In this document: positions 47,925-60,800 of the stretch, one piece after another
Numbering within the stretch: the stretch's first letter is position 1
Layout: every line of letters starts with the position of its first letter
Source: Pseudovirgaria hyperparasitica
Taxonomy: Eukaryota; Ascomycota; Dothideomycetes; Acrospermales; Acrospermaceae
Reading direction: 5' to 3'
Assembly (NCBI RefSeq): GCF_010093815.1
Contig: NW_022985567.1
Span: forward strand, 25,367 to 89,366
DNA length: 64,000 nucleotides
Program-made: the position numbers and the translations under genes
The notes under the pieces: model-generated
The model's input: only the letters and a program-made list of their open reading frames with translations
Told to the model about the DNA's origin: nothing
The model's database searches: none

Positions 47925-49517
47925 TCACATTCTTAGAAAGCACTGTTTGTCCAAAGCTAGTCCCGCCTCCTGGGGCCAATACAGCCTATCAATCTTGCCG
48001 TGTGCACCCCCAAAGATCAACTTGAAGCTATCTGCCTGAACATAGGTAGTGACCCGCCCTCGCTTCGCTTGCTCATTTCGATCCGCCATCCACAAGAATG
48101 TATCATGCTCATAGTGTGTTAACAGCCAAGCCTGACTCTCCAATCCTTGGAACAATACTTCCAACCCCCCAGCTTGCCGTTGTCGAACGACAATGACCCA
48201 ATCGTGCTCTTCATTGAGGTATGACCCGACATATACCTCCAGCGGCTTGGGCTTTGTATCTGGCGCTCTTACCTTCTCTAATTTACTCCTCGCTACGCGA
48301 ATACTCTCCGCATGGTTCTTTGCAGCCTCCTTTGCATAAGCGACAAAGTCTGTCGGCACCGGCGACTCAATCAGTGCCTCGATCAGTGCCATCGCAATCC
48401 AGCCCGACGCATCGCCTAGCCCTATGGAATTGGTACACACGACAACGCTAGCGTCCAACTCGGGTAGCAGTGCGAGAGAATTGCTATAGCCGGGTACACT
48501 GCCCGCATGGGCGATGAGGGGGCCGCACTGAACACCGGGAACGATTCTTGGCAGCGTTTTAACGTGGAAACCGTTACAGCCCATGCCGGCAATGGTACTA
48601 GGCAGAGCGGTGCGGTAGAAGCCGAAGGCGTAGGACTTTTCATTGACGGATCTGGAGACGAAGGCATGACCAGAGAGTTGCGCAGTGACTTCGCGGAGAA
48701 CGCTTGGGGACGAATTAGTTGCCTGTCCCTGCTCAGATCTGAGGGACCTGAGAAGGGCGATGGAATAGGTCAGGAGATCGTGTGGGCTGGAGTGAAGACC
48801 CATTGCAGGCGCCATGATTGTCCTTTCGCTGATGGGTGTTTGCGGAAGGGGATAAAGGTCGGCATTGTCGAGAGCGGCATATGGTCTGGCTAAATTATCT
48901 CCTGCAACATCGACAGGCTGAGCCGTCGTATGGCGGAGTCCCAAAGGCTCGATGATGCGTGTGGTTATGAATTGTCCATAAGTCATTCCAGTCAACTTTT
49001 CAATGACCTCTCCGACAATCGCATAGCCCCAGTTGCTGTAGCCCCAGCTTCCGCGAAATGAACCAGTGAGTTCTAGATTGCGGTATGCATCTAGTAACTT
49101 ATCTTTGGGCAACAGCAACTGTCCATCTGAGCCCAACCACCAGAGGTTTGATCTTGATAATCCACTTCGGTGACAAAGCAGGTCCTCGATTGTCACATTT
49201 TCGGTAACTATAGCGTCTTTGCTTCGGAAGTTAGGCAGGACGTCCTTGATGTGCGAATCCCATTTCACTTTGCCTTCAGCCACCAGTAGACCGATGGCAG
49301 ATGCAGTGAACGTTTTGGCGAGTGTTCCCAGGGCATAGATACCGTCTGAGTGGGTGGGTAACTGCTTTTCAATATCGAGAAAGCCGCTATTGAAAAGATA
49401 GATATTTTCTCCACGTAGGCTTATCCCCACAGAGACTCCAGGTGTACCGCAGATTTTACAAAGCTCTTTGATCTCAGACTCGAGGTCCCGAAATCGGTTG
49501 ACCAGACTCGAGCTCAT
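47925..49517 (-). CDS. S12 beta-lactamase-like serine-hydrolase homologue with Thr at the nucleophile position
   Basis: The frame is open from 49664 (579 residues). I prefer the ATG at 49517 (MSSSLVNRF...), which removes a weakly conserved 49-residue leader and gives 530 residues. Family features are YSNWGYAIVGE (the YxN motif, 209-211 of the long form) and HAGSVPGYSN in the place of KTG/HxG. The SxxK motif reads GTLAK, i.e. Thr114-x-x-Lys117. The fold is intact through a C-terminal domain. In fungal clusters relatives act as esterases, transferases (LovD-like) or D-stereospecific peptidases, so it could trim or release the peptide. Whether Thr supports turnover is unknown. Confidence 0.9.
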   Translation of the reverse strand: MSSSLVNRFRDLESEIKELCKICGTPGVSVGISLRGENIYLFNSGFLDIEKQLPTHSDGIYALGTLAKTFTASAIGLLVAEGKVKWDSHIKDVLPNFRSKDAIVTENVTIEDLLCHRSGLSRSNLWWLGSDGQLLLPKDKLLDAYRNLELTGSFRGSWGYSNWGYAIVGEVIEKLTGMTYGQFITTRIIEPLGLRHTTAQPVDVAGDNLARPYAALDNADLYPLPQTPISERTIMAPAMGLHSSPHDLLTYSIALLRSLRSEQGQATNSSPSVLREVTAQLSGHAFVSRSVNEKSYAFGFYRTALPSTIAGMGCNGFHVKTLPRIVPGVQCGPLIAHAGSVPGYSNSLALLPELDASVVVCTNSIGLGDASGWIAMALIEALIESPVPTDFVAYAKEAAKNHAESIRVARSKLEKVRAPDTKPKPLEVYVGSYLNEEHDWVIVVRQRQAGGLEVLFQGLESQAWLLTHYEHDTFLWMADRNEQAKRGRVTTYVQADSFKLIFGGAHGKIDRLYWPQEAGLALDKQCFLRM

Positions 49518-49997
49518 GTCGATCAATTTCTGATCAGCACAACTCCTTTCAGGGCAGGATAGACTTGAAGACTTCAGAAGGGATCTTGTGATGAGATTTC
49601 TCAACCCACTGTGCGAAATTATTAAAAACGTGCATTTGTAATAAAATACATGCTCGTGGGGCATGCTGTCGCTAACGCCGATTCTCCTCTTGTTGATCGC
49701 AAGCTAGGCTTAAAATGACGCTGCATTACATCTGCGATGCACAGTAGAGTAAGGGATGCGGGGTATCTCTCCGCTGCAAGACAATGCAGACGTACGTGCC
49801 GATATGGTGCATACTGTACAGCTGTTGTAATTCCCAAGACCGGGATGGGAGTCCTGCATGAAAGAAACGACGTCGTGGTAAATAGAAACAGAGTGCATTG
49901 ATACGGGAGCAAGATTATGTCAGAATACGGTGAGAGGAGTTTTTTGACCGACAGCTCATTTGTTCGGCAGAGAAATCGACAAGGAGCAGATTACACG
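49518..49997. promoter_or_regulatory. Divergent promoter region, S12 homologue / FMN-binding protein
   Basis: This 480-bp region lies between divergent starts. A short ACGACGTCGT palindrome lies at 49867-49876. No gene is seen. Confidence 0.35.
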
Positions 49998-50818
49998 ATG
50001 TCGAATTCACAATATGAGAAGACCACAAAGAACGGTGTTGTACGCTATCGCGGACGAGGTAGGCTGTCAAGGGTCCTTCAGAAAGCTTCACTTACCCAGA
50101 TTACCCCCTAGGGAAATATGATTTTGAGACGGTTCATTCTATAATCGATGAAGCACCGATTCTTCATGTGTCTTTCACTCCACTCGACGACGACTTCCCA
50201 GCAATATTACCAATGTTTGGTTGTATGGGTCTCTTTCCATCTGATGACACCAATAGTGTAGGCAGGACCAGCTCGCTTTATCTCCATGGTTACGCAGCGA
50301 GCAGGATGTTTCGAACGTCTAGAGGGGAGGATGCAGGTCTGAAAATCACGGTTGCTGCCACTATACTGGATGGAATCGTTCTTGCATTAACGCCCAACCA
50401 CCATAGTGCAAACTACCGGTCAGCTGTGGTGTTTGGCCACGCATATCTAGTAACGGATGAGGCAGAACGGTGGTGGGCGATGAAGCATGTAACAAACAGT
50501 ATTGTGCCAGAGCGTTGGGAAAACACACGCATTCCGCCAACAGACGCCGAAGCGAAGGCGACGGGCATAATACGCGTCGAAATCGAGACTGGAAGTGCGA
50601 AGATTCGAACGGGAACCACGGGCGAAGATCGAAACGACTTGAAGGACGAGGGGCTCCGCAAAAGAGTTTGGGCAGGAGTGCTTCCGATGTGGACACGATA
50701 TGGGCAACCAACGCCAGCGCCGACGAATATGACGGACAAAACACCAGAGTACATCTCGCGCTTTGTTGATGATAGCAACAAGCAGCAAGAGGACTACGCA
50801 ATGAAGGTTGCGTTGTAA
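49998..50818 (+). CDS. FMN-binding split-barrel (pyridoxamine-oxidase-like) protein
   Basis: Two exons (49998-50058 and 50112-50818) give 255 residues. The N terminus reads YEKTTKNGVVRYRGRGKYDF across the junction, then VHSIIDEAPILHVSFTPLDD, LPMFGCMGL, SLYLHGYAASRM and ATILDGIVLAL, the pattern of fungal flavin-nucleotide-binding proteins of the PNPOx-like split barrel. A redox role with FMN or F420-like chemistry is typical of the fold, and in the cluster it might reduce or oxidise an intermediate. I chose the ATG at 49998 because it opens directly into the conserved region; an in-frame upstream ATG is at 49917. Confidence 0.85.
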
Positions 50819-51663
50819 TGGCATGGTCGGATGAAAAGACGGAATATATTAGCGATTGCTGAATTTTTAGATGGATGCCTAAGGCATCATAACCTATGGC
50901 ATCTTCAACTCGTCCTCCTTAGATGACATCAATAAACCCCCAATTCGGTGAATGCATCAGTGTGCTCGGCGAAATGACTTCTGCGTTAGAAATCACATCT
51001 ACAGCATTGTTCTAGAGCCTGTACTTCACAGGCTTGTCGGCTAATGGATCCGCCCATACTGAGAGTTCGATATCGAGGGCGGTCCATCGGAACGAACAAT
51101 CATGCAGTCTCTACCATCTTGACAGCTTGCTATACCTGGCGGACTGTGCAAAGACGCTCTCTCCACGGTGTCTCGAGCACTCTGAATGACCCATAGTCAC
51201 CTAGTCACCCATTGTCCGCCTCCCATGCCAGCTTTGAAAGTTGGTCCGGCATTAAAGTCGCGAGTTATAGTGACTTAATGATACTGGCCTGAATCATAAA
51301 ACTTACAAACCGGCTGGATATGAGGGCAAGTCTTCAGAGGTGGGAGTGCCCAGCTCAACGAACGCATCGGTTGTTGGCACAGTACATGAAGGCAATTCGC
51401 TCACCGTTCTACTCTTTTCGAGTTCTGCCTGCATGTCGGCCAATCGTGCAATTCATTGTACATCTTCAAAGCCTCGGCAGCGATGATATTACTGTACTAG
51501 TGTGTCTACAGAGCTACCCTCTCAAGAGGCCTTGATTCACTTGGTCTTGTAAACCGCAATATCGGCCATCTCCTACCAAGAACTGACGGCTGGCTGCAGC
51601 CACAGATCTTGCACACACTTGGATGGAAGCCTCATCCAAGGCTTCCTCAGCCAATATGCATAA
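50819..51663. other. Intergenic region between convergent genes
   Basis: This 0.85-kb region lies between two convergent 3' ends. Reading both strands shows only short frames without family features, and no repeat was recognised. Confidence 0.4.
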
Positions 51664-53239
51664 TCAAACGGTTATCGATGTTGGAAGTTGCTGACCAATA
51701 AACCCAGCTTGGTCCCAAAAGCTAGCATGGACTTTACGGTCACCTTCCCAAGCCCAACGCGCGTGCTGGACAGCGAAGTTCTGCAAATTCAAGACGGTCA
51801 GCATACCTCTCGGACGAACTGAAGACAGGCTCGGTCTTACGTCGATGATCAAGACATCACCCGCTTGCCAACTGATATCGGATCCTAGCTTATGTTGCCA
51901 TTCATCCATCTTAGCCAGCCACTCAGCAGCGATAGGCTCGTCCTTTTCGATTCCAGCAAACTGTAACTTCGGATCAGCCAGCGGCCTCAGAGTTTTTTAA
52001 ACTGCTTACGTAGGGTGGTATGGCTGTGGCTTCTTCGCCGTCTTTGGTCTTGTACGTGTGAGGTGGCTCCCACGTGTTGTTAACCTTGGCGTTGGTGTAT
52101 CTGGTGGACATAGCCTAGAACGCAACAAGTTAAACAAGAGTCAGCCCAAGAGAGTAGGGCTAATGTACATTGAAGATAGTCGGAAGCTTGCTGGTCGGGT
52201 GGATTCGCGTTCCTAGCATCTGTCAGTAGCTTCTTCATGTGAGACTACATCGAGACTCACCAGGGACCCTATGCACAACATTCAAATCTCCATTCTCCTC
52301 CCATGTCCAGTCAAACCCTCTCCTCTGCCACTCTGGCAGACTGACATCCTTGGACGCCTCTTCGGACCAGCCTCCTCTCTTGGCCAGATCCAAAATGCGC
52401 TCCTCGACGTGTTTTTTCTTCCGCTCCTCGCTCCAGGTTGAGACATCCTCTCCATTAGATGGCCCGAACGCGTTTGCCTTGTATAGACCATTGCCTCCCA
52501 CGATTCCCCCAACCTGTGAAGCTGTGTGTGGGATATGATATACGAGACCTTTGGTGCCGCACTTCTCAACGAATTCTGGAGCGGACTTCTTGAGACGGTC
52601 ATAAAGTGCCACTGAAGAGGTAATGTTGGTCTCGCCACCCCTACCTGGCGGGATCTGGCAGAATAGGATCAAGTATCCAGGGTGCACTGGAGAGACGGCA
52701 TACTCATTATGCCAACCGATAAAGTGAGATGGGGGTCCCCTAGTGAGAAATGCATTCAGCTTACACGATCGATCAATCCTATACAACGACTACGGAGAGA
52801 TGGAAGATTCAATGGCAAACTTTGAGGTCCGGCGAAACGGAAGATCTACTCACTCATTCGTGGTCATGACGTTCTTCGCCAATGGTCTTCTCAGAACCTC
52901 CATTCCCACATGCACGTGAGGATACCATGCACCTTCGCCCTTCCCTGCAAGGGCAGACAGAAACTCCGAAAAGTCCTCAGGGTCCTTCAATGGCAAACCC
53001 TTGATGTTGATTGCACCGCCATTGGCGTCCAGTAGTTCTCGAATCTTGCTGTGGCCACTAGTATCGCTGGGCTGGGCAGCTAGCTGTGCAATTTCTTTGA
53101 GAATTTCGTCCTTAGTGGCTTGCTTCGAGGGTGCAATAACGAGAGGGAATTTGATCGAGGGCTGGTCCGGCGCGTCGATAATCTTCATATCATTCTGGTA
53201 GGGCTCTTCTCTGACAACCCAGAACTCTTCGACAGCCAT
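51664..53239 (-). CDS. TauD/TfdA-type Fe(II)/2-oxoglutarate dioxygenase 2 (HxE variant)
   Basis: Six exons (53239-52854, 52739-52261, 52212-52169, 52114-52010, 51960-51841, 51780-51664) give 416 residues; an in-frame ATG at 53266 would add nine. The facial-triad motif reads IGWHNEYAVSP, i.e. His-x-Glu rather than His-x-Asp, as in clavaminate synthase and VioC-type oxygenases. The distal His is in NFAVQHARWAWEG and the co-substrate Arg in RKVHASFWDQ. It is not similar enough to dioxygenase 1 to be a recent copy. Its role is probably hydroxylation of an amino acid or of the assembled product. It is the last recognisable cluster gene on the right. Confidence 0.86.
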
Positions 53240-56200
53240 TTTCGGGTGACTGACAATGATGTACAAATTTCTCGTTCTGTAGGAAAGCTATGGAGAAGGG
53301 AAGTTTCAAGATCTGGTGTCTTTTAGTATGATACTCCGATAGTGTGGGATCTGATCATGGGTGACCAAGCATTGTTCTGGTACGTTGATCATTGTATTAA
53401 ATTCACTGTAATGCGTGGATCTCTTTCACTAGTATCACTTGTCACACGAGGAGAAAACAGACTACCCCGCATCAAAGGTAGAGGGAAGCATTGACAGTGC
53501 ATGCATATGTAAGGTTGAGTAACCCAGCATATGCAATGTCGAGTGCGATGCACGGTAAGGTGCAAGGATGATTAGAGCATCCGGATGCATTGTCGAAACA
53601 CACTTCAACTACAGCATCCGTCGCCATAGAGCCTAACTGAAATCGTCTGATGCCCGCATGTCCAGTTATTCATGCACAGTAGCTTCTACTGCATACATGA
53701 TACACAAAGGACAGTGTTATCGTAACATCTGCAGTTTAAGCGGGAGGCATCTTTCGCGTAGACCGAAATCACATGAATACTGATGCTTCACGTTCATTCT
53801 ACCTGATCGTCTGGTCCAGTCCTCGCCGACGTCAAAGGAGCTTGCACACGCCTGGGAAGAGACAAGGACTGAAAGCTTAGGCAGATATATATTCATCGCG
53901 ACTAGTAATACAGAAAACACCACCTCTCTCCGAACCATCAAGAGTCGCGCCCAACGGCACGCCATCGTCGTCAATGTCATAATCATACGTCTCTGCTTCG
54001 CGCAATGACCAAGACATGTAGACAGCGTCATTACTATGCAGCAGTATTGTTGCCACATCATGTCACGCAACTGTGTGGGTCGTGTATTATGAAGGCGTCG
54101 ATAAGAGCGTAACCATAACAGCATCGTATAGTTGTACTAGCTAGGCTCAGAGACTATGGCTTGGCCAAGATATCATCCTGTCCATTATGGACAAGTGTCG
54201 CGAATGATCTCATTCGCTTTGCCAGGAAAGTTTGGAGAGGGTGCACCGTGGCGTGGTGCTCGATAACGTGCTTGTCGATCAGCCTTGAAGTGAGGTGTTA
54301 CAAAGAGTACACTTAAGTCATGGTGGAGTCACTCCCCGAGGTAATCGTTTCAGGGATCCTAGAGTCATGAATGGCGAGACGAAGAGCTACAAGTATGATG
54401 TTTTCGTGATTTTGGGCGAGTTAAACTGTAGTTCGTTCCCTTCAGAAGCATGACACAGAATATATACTAATGGTGAGTCAAAACGTATGATATAACTTAC
54501 ATCTAACATTCCATGAAAGACTGGTCTGGCCGTTATGCGACTCTATGAATGGTCCGCTCTTCGATGTGGGATGCTCATATATAATATCCTTCTCCGGGCA
54601 ATGTGATGTTCTAAATAACGACTCTGGCCCTACGTGCTATCAGCAGACAATATTTCTTCCATGTCCCAACATAAGAAACGGCATGCTATTTTTCGCAATA
54701 GAATTCGTAGATAGCCGTGCAGATAGATGGGTATTAGGAGTTCCTCTTCCTCCACGAAGAAAATCCGTCGATCTCCAAAGTAGGTCTGGAACGTTCAATC
54801 TAAGAACTTTTTATATGATATCTCATGTAGCGGGCAAAGTCTTGGGTGTCACTTTGCCACAACGAACAATCCACTAGGAGTCGCCTATCTGCATAAATTG
54901 ACACTTTGTACCATAGGTTTGATCTAAGGAGTATGTTCACTGCACTGGGAGATACCGATGACTCTCTGCCATCAAGCAGACTCCTCCCTCTGTCTAGAAG
55001 ATACAACGTTAGGAGATACTATGGTAAAAGTGTGCCTCATTGATGAAGTCACTCATTCATGATAATGTGCTACTATGCCTTGCTCGAGAGCGACTAAGAA
55101 ACGTAAATCCCAACTCAGTCCTCACTGGAGACACACAAATGGCACATTCTGAATTCTGAATTCTGAATTCTGAATTCTGAATTCTGTATTATTCAGAGAA
55201 ACTTTCTGGAACAACATGAAACTCGTGCTGTAGACACACACGCGAAACAGCCACGAAATAAGGCCAAAGCCACAGCCAAATCTTAGTAGTCTTCTGCTCT
55301 TTAGAACGATATATAATCCCCCTGCGCTCACTCAATTGATGGAAGCTTTACTATTTGTCTACCCCTAGCACCACCCTCTGGGAATTTGTGGGGAATTAAA
55401 GCCGGGTCAAAGCACCTGATCGAGTAGACCAGGTACGTAGCAGTGGTACTCATACAGCGATGACTCTCCTTATCGGAAGCAGGGGAGACGACTGACGCGA
55501 CGAGCTAGCAGAAGCAGAAACAGAACGACCTACGAAAAAGGTCGGGACTGCCCAAGTAAGTAGAAGATAGCGACGGTAAACTGGCTGGGTTGGGGAAATG
55601 GGGCTGGGCGGCGTAACAAACGGATATCTCCTTTGCCAGCCGTACAGCCGAGCAGCTAGCTGTCAACCAGAGATCAGCGTATTGATATCATAGAAACCAG
55701 TAGAAGATATCAGACCAAAGACAAGGATCATCTATCTATCTAACGTGTGGGGTGTGTAGACACACCCCACGTCGGCTAGGACTTGTTGTATCAATACGAA
55801 AAGGTATCTAGATGAGACCCAAGGTCTGTCTCGCGGAATGAAATGGGAAAGTAATGAAAACCGGAATGGCGAACAAATCAATTTAGTTGGCGGCTCTGAG
55901 AATGTGCCAAGATGTAAGATTGTTTTGTCATGGGTTCCGCCCGAGTGGAAGGGCGATAATATCTCGTTCATCATGATGTCTAGTGTTGAGTCACTACTAC
56001 TGTCATCAGTATCCCCTGCGATAGAGAACCAGGGCCTGTGCCGTCTGATGATATTTATTACACTGTATATTACACCATTCTGGGGGGAGGGCAGTTATCA
56101 GGGCTTGGGTAAAGAATGATCTGTCAAAGTAGACAGGCGTCATTGAAGACGCTCATGTCACTCGCGGGATTTGAGAAACCGAGATCGTGATACATCTGTC

Positions 56201-57879
56201 CCTCCTCGTGCGATTGGATGCCCCTGTTGCCATGCGGCATAGATGTGATGTATCTTGTCACCCCACGGACAGGGGTACCGTGGGCGATCGACGCTGTCAG
56301 CCCTATGTATGATAGTGAGCACGTCGTCTCTTGGGACAACATCCCTGACTCAGCGTGTTAGCACCCGTTGGGGATCCTCGTGGAATCGTGCGGCGTAGCA
56401 ATGCGATCCAGTTAGTGCAGCAGGGGAACATCAGGGATCTTGCAGGGCGTCAATATGGACGAACTCCTTGCTCCTTGCCCCATGTGTGTTTCTAGCATAG
56501 TGAATCGCGTGCGACGCGCGTAAGATGTCGAAAGCGTTGTCATTTGAGAGTTGAATGCAAAGCTTCGGGATGCAAGCACGCAGACCAGGATGTAATGCAT
56601 AGACTTGTGGTCACTGGACCTACGAACGGCCTGTTGCCATTGAATATCGTTGCGGGAGCATATAACCGGCGGAAGCTGACCCTCGATGACTAGCTAGCAA
56701 GGAGGCGCATGCCGATTGATCGGTTGCCGTCATCTTTTGTTGGGCTGCAACAATTGTCAGAGAGTGCCGTCGTGATCAATAGTCACAATGTTTCAAGTAG
56801 ACGTACCAATGCAAGAGGGAATGAGCACCAAGACGTGGACGCCGACGAATTAGTCATTGGAGGCGTACTGGAGACCTTCGCGTTTGTATTGACCTGATGC
56901 GCCGCAGATACGCAAATCTCATCGTAGAGAATCCGTCCTAAGTCTATGTGGCACAGCGATGAGTAGTGATTGATGTGGGCCTGAGTCTCAGCAGATATGT
57001 GTATCGAAGTGGTGGGTCTAAACAGGGAAGATGCCCTGGAAGACATGAATTGATGCAACATTAGCCACTATCCACGAGCAGCCGAGGATCAGCAATCGGA
57101 CCCGGATGGTGGATCGAGGCCCGAGAGCTTGAGTCTAGATACTCAGCTGTGCCGAGTCTAGGGTAATTGTGCGGCTCGCGGCTGCCATGGTTGGCTTCTG
57201 AATGGCTCGGAGCTGCGACCGAGACGTGTAGGATCCAGCCACAAAAGACCGAAAGCGCAACCACCAATCAAGTAGCACCGTAGTGTAGTGATCTACAACG
57301 TTGACGGTTCGTCCAGTAAGGTATTGGTCAAGGAAGTCCTACGCTTACTACGAACGATCCGGAGTTAAGGGAATTCCGTTCGCCTCTTCCTACTCAACCC
57401 CTGATTTGTCGTCGTACGTCCTTGCTCGTCGTTGAGTTTAGGCTGCACGACCGAAAATGATAGACGGTAATGGAGAGCCGTGAGTAGAGGACATCGCCAA
57501 GTTGCCAAGCGTGACAGCAGTCTCTCTTATACATTCATATCTGTGTATATGTCCCCCTCCTCCAGGAACCTCTGTCGTACAATGCCGAAATGGTGTAGTT
57601 GCTACCATGACACGATGGGAATAAAAGGCCAAACTACCACCCAATATGCCAAATCCTCCCAAGCCCGGCGTGCAATACGCAATGCGGTAAATCAGTACTC
57701 AAAGATTGCAGCGCTATCCACCCAATGAACAACTAAAATGCTTGCAGCCACCTCATGCCGGGGTATAAAGAAATTCTGTAGAATGAGAAATCTTGCCACC
57801 AAAGCCTGATCTGAAGTAAAGTAATCGAATATGACAATGATACAAGTCGACAAGGTATGACCGAATCATAGCCATCGTC
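53240..57879. other. 4.6-kb gene-poor stretch, likely right border of the cluster
   Basis: I find no frame with recognisable family features on either strand. It contains a (TGAATTC)n tandem repeat at about 55147-55186 and moderately CA/TG-rich unique sequence, without the RIP texture of the left border. It includes the downstream region of the Zn2Cys6 gene. Confidence 0.4.
55147..55186. repeat. (TGAATTC) tandem repeat, about 5.5 copies
   Basis: This is a perfect 7-bp tandem array, so an EcoRI-type GAATTC occurs every 7 bp. Confidence 0.9.
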
Positions 57880-60800
57880 CTAGCCAAATGAGGAATGCAC
57901 AGATCGAACTCCTGACGCGCGTCGTGAAGGTGGGTTGCCCGTCGGATCGCCTGGAGAGTACATCTGATACGTGCTGGATGCTCTTCGCGATCCTCTGATG
58001 CTATCTAAAGCTTGGCCAAGAATCCCATAATCTTTGTTAAGAGCCGGTGCAAGGTTCGAGTATGTCTTGCATTTTTGCATCGTCCTCTCAAGGAGTTCGG
58101 GGACTTCGTGCACTGGGGTGAACCCTTCGAGGTCTTTAAACCATACAGGCTCGCAGCATTGTGCAAGAACCAAGCAATTTCCAAATTGACTGTCGTCTCA
58201 TGTTAGCTATTTATTTATATTATATTATAATGAAAGATACTCACGCATGAATTGTGCCAAAAATATTCGTCACCTTGAGACGTGTTCGGATACCGTCGAA
58301 AGCTTTCGTACTCCGGATCGAGGACCACATGCAAGCGTGAGCAAGCAGCATGCTCCTGATGGCTTTGGTGCTGATACCCTCCCGAGAATGAGTTGGATCA
58401 CTATCAAGAAGAGCTTCCAGTGAGCCCCCCCATTCTGCTTCAAGGAGCTTTGAAGCCGTCAAGCTCTCTTTTCGGGATCTAATGTAAGTCCATGCTCGTT
58501 TAAGTACGTCTTGGTCGGCTTCTGGGCAATGGTATACGTAGTGTAGGTATGGTCGAGTAATGACTGTTTCTGCGCCGTAGTATTTCCCTCGTAGCCTGGC
58601 AATATTCAGATCTGTGGGAGGATCGTCATAATCATCCCAATCTACGCCCATCGCTTTACTCGCGTTTCGCCAATTATACAGCCAATTGAGAAACGAAGGC
58701 ATGCCTGTTGACGCCGCTCTACTAAATGGAGGTTCGTAGAGGCCAGCTGGGAGGTTGTGTGGTGACTGATTCCACAAGGTGGAAAGATGCATTGGGACCT
58801 GATTGAGGATCTTACGCAACTGAATCTGTGCTGAATACAACACTATGATAATGTCGCGCTGGTCGTTGACTTGCCCCGTTTCGCCAGACACTGCTTGATC
58901 TTGCGCTTCGTTGAGATCTGGGAAACTACCATCAATGCCCTTCGGATAAGCAACTCTGTCTTCCCAGGTTGTTATATGACTTATCGGTAGCGGTAACTCT
59001 GCGAGGATATCACTAGGTATAGTTTAGTTTACTATTTATGGTGTGCCATAGCTCTAGACTAACCTTTCAAGCTGTACTGCTGACCAATATACGAACTTAA
59101 GGAGATTCATCTTGGTTTTGAACCTGGCCACCTCACTGGGCAGTAGATCATCGGGATGCTCCTGGCGATTATAATCTCGCCATTCAGCGGGGTCCGTAGG
59201 GTCAGGCTTGATATATAGGTGGTTTCTACGGCGAATTAGCGTTCTGCTTGATTCATATAGCTGGAAAGTAAGGTACATTTTAAGGTTGAACCTAATGACC
59301 CGGGCTGCTGAATTAATCCAACTATAGCTCTCTAGGCCACGACCGAGTTGATTCATGTAGAGGCTCGCTAGTAGAAACGCCTGAGCATGGTAAAGTTCGT
59401 TACCACCGTGCATATTTCCAAGGATATCGGACGCATACGCATAGTAGTGTAGACCAGGAATAACGTCTAGATTCATCAGTTCCTTATTTAAGCGTGCTGG
59501 GCTGCCTGGATCTTTGTCTTCGACGGGCGACCGAAGACCTGTAGAGGTTACAGGTGAATATCGCATTCGTGTCGAAGGAGAGTGGATTGACTCGGCAATT
59601 TCCTTGCGAGTGTTGAGGGCACCCCTGAGCGGTCTATCTTCATGCAGAACTGCGCCCAATGCAAGTACAAGCAGGATGATTGCATTCGTTATGGTCCCTT
59701 CAGCCTTTGGAGGCCGAACATGGCTTTGTGCAGGTCGTGCGTAGATCGGAACGGTGGTGGGCTCGCCCTCATCGACATCCATTCTCTGTCTTTTCGTCGG
59801 TCGATGATGATCTGAAAGGTGCTGAGGAATGGGTAGGGGAGATTTTGTACTGGCTGGAGGGTTCATTCTGTCTATAAATGCGTCCACCTGTTTCTTTAGC
59901 CGTGCTTTATCGAGGAAAGGATGCAAGACATGCATATGATCCAGATAACTCGCGAGAAGTCTATTAACCGTGGTTGGCGTAAAATCGAGGCGATTCGCCT
60001 TATCATTATAACCATAGGGAGCTTGGCCGCTGTCTGACGTAGAAGACAACGACAGAGTTTCGCTGTCGGCTTCGCTGCCCGCGGGACTACCAACTTGCTG
60101 CGCCCGGTCGTTATGTGTTAGACCTTCACCCCGACCGTATATCCGTAGACTACCCCGATCCTCTTCAATCTTAAGGGGGTAATTCTCCAAGAGAGGCACA
60201 ATGGAATTGAAATACTTTGCCATGGCTGGCCATGTTTTCAAGAGGTAATGAGCAGCGGTTCTATGCTCATCGAAGTCATTTAGCTCTCGCCGGTACTGGT
60301 GTTGTTGCTGGGGTTGTTGCTGATCCTGATGTTGATACTGTTGTGGATGATTTGGGGGTGCTGGTTGAGAATGAGTGCCATTTGCGCACGGACCGTTTTC
60401 GAGACGAGTCAATCTGCGGTTCAAGCTTGCTTCAATCTGTTCACCTTTCTCCTGTATAGCGTTCAACTTCTCCATGACTAGTTGAAATGATTTGTCGGCC
60501 CTTTGCTTGTTAATCGATGATTGCCACGCTTGCTTTGCAAACTTACTTTTGAGGGGGAACCTCCGCATATTCACACTCGATATTCTGTTCTTTACAGAAC
60601 AAGCAGGGTCGATTTTCATCACACTTTTGTTTTCGAAGACGACAATTCTTGCAGGCCTACGAATGGTTTAGTCTCATAAGTCTAGATTACTCTGAATACG
60701 AATGCATGACGCACCTGTTGAGCGCGAACTGTGCGCTTCTTGGTGGACAAAGTTGCAGGCCAGTATGCATTCTGGGTAGCGATTGGTGACACCCCGTAAG

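Noticed and set aside
54545-54877. 110-codon plus-strand frame in the gene-poor region
   Set aside because: No recognisable domain, no supporting splice structure, and its length is within chance for this composition.
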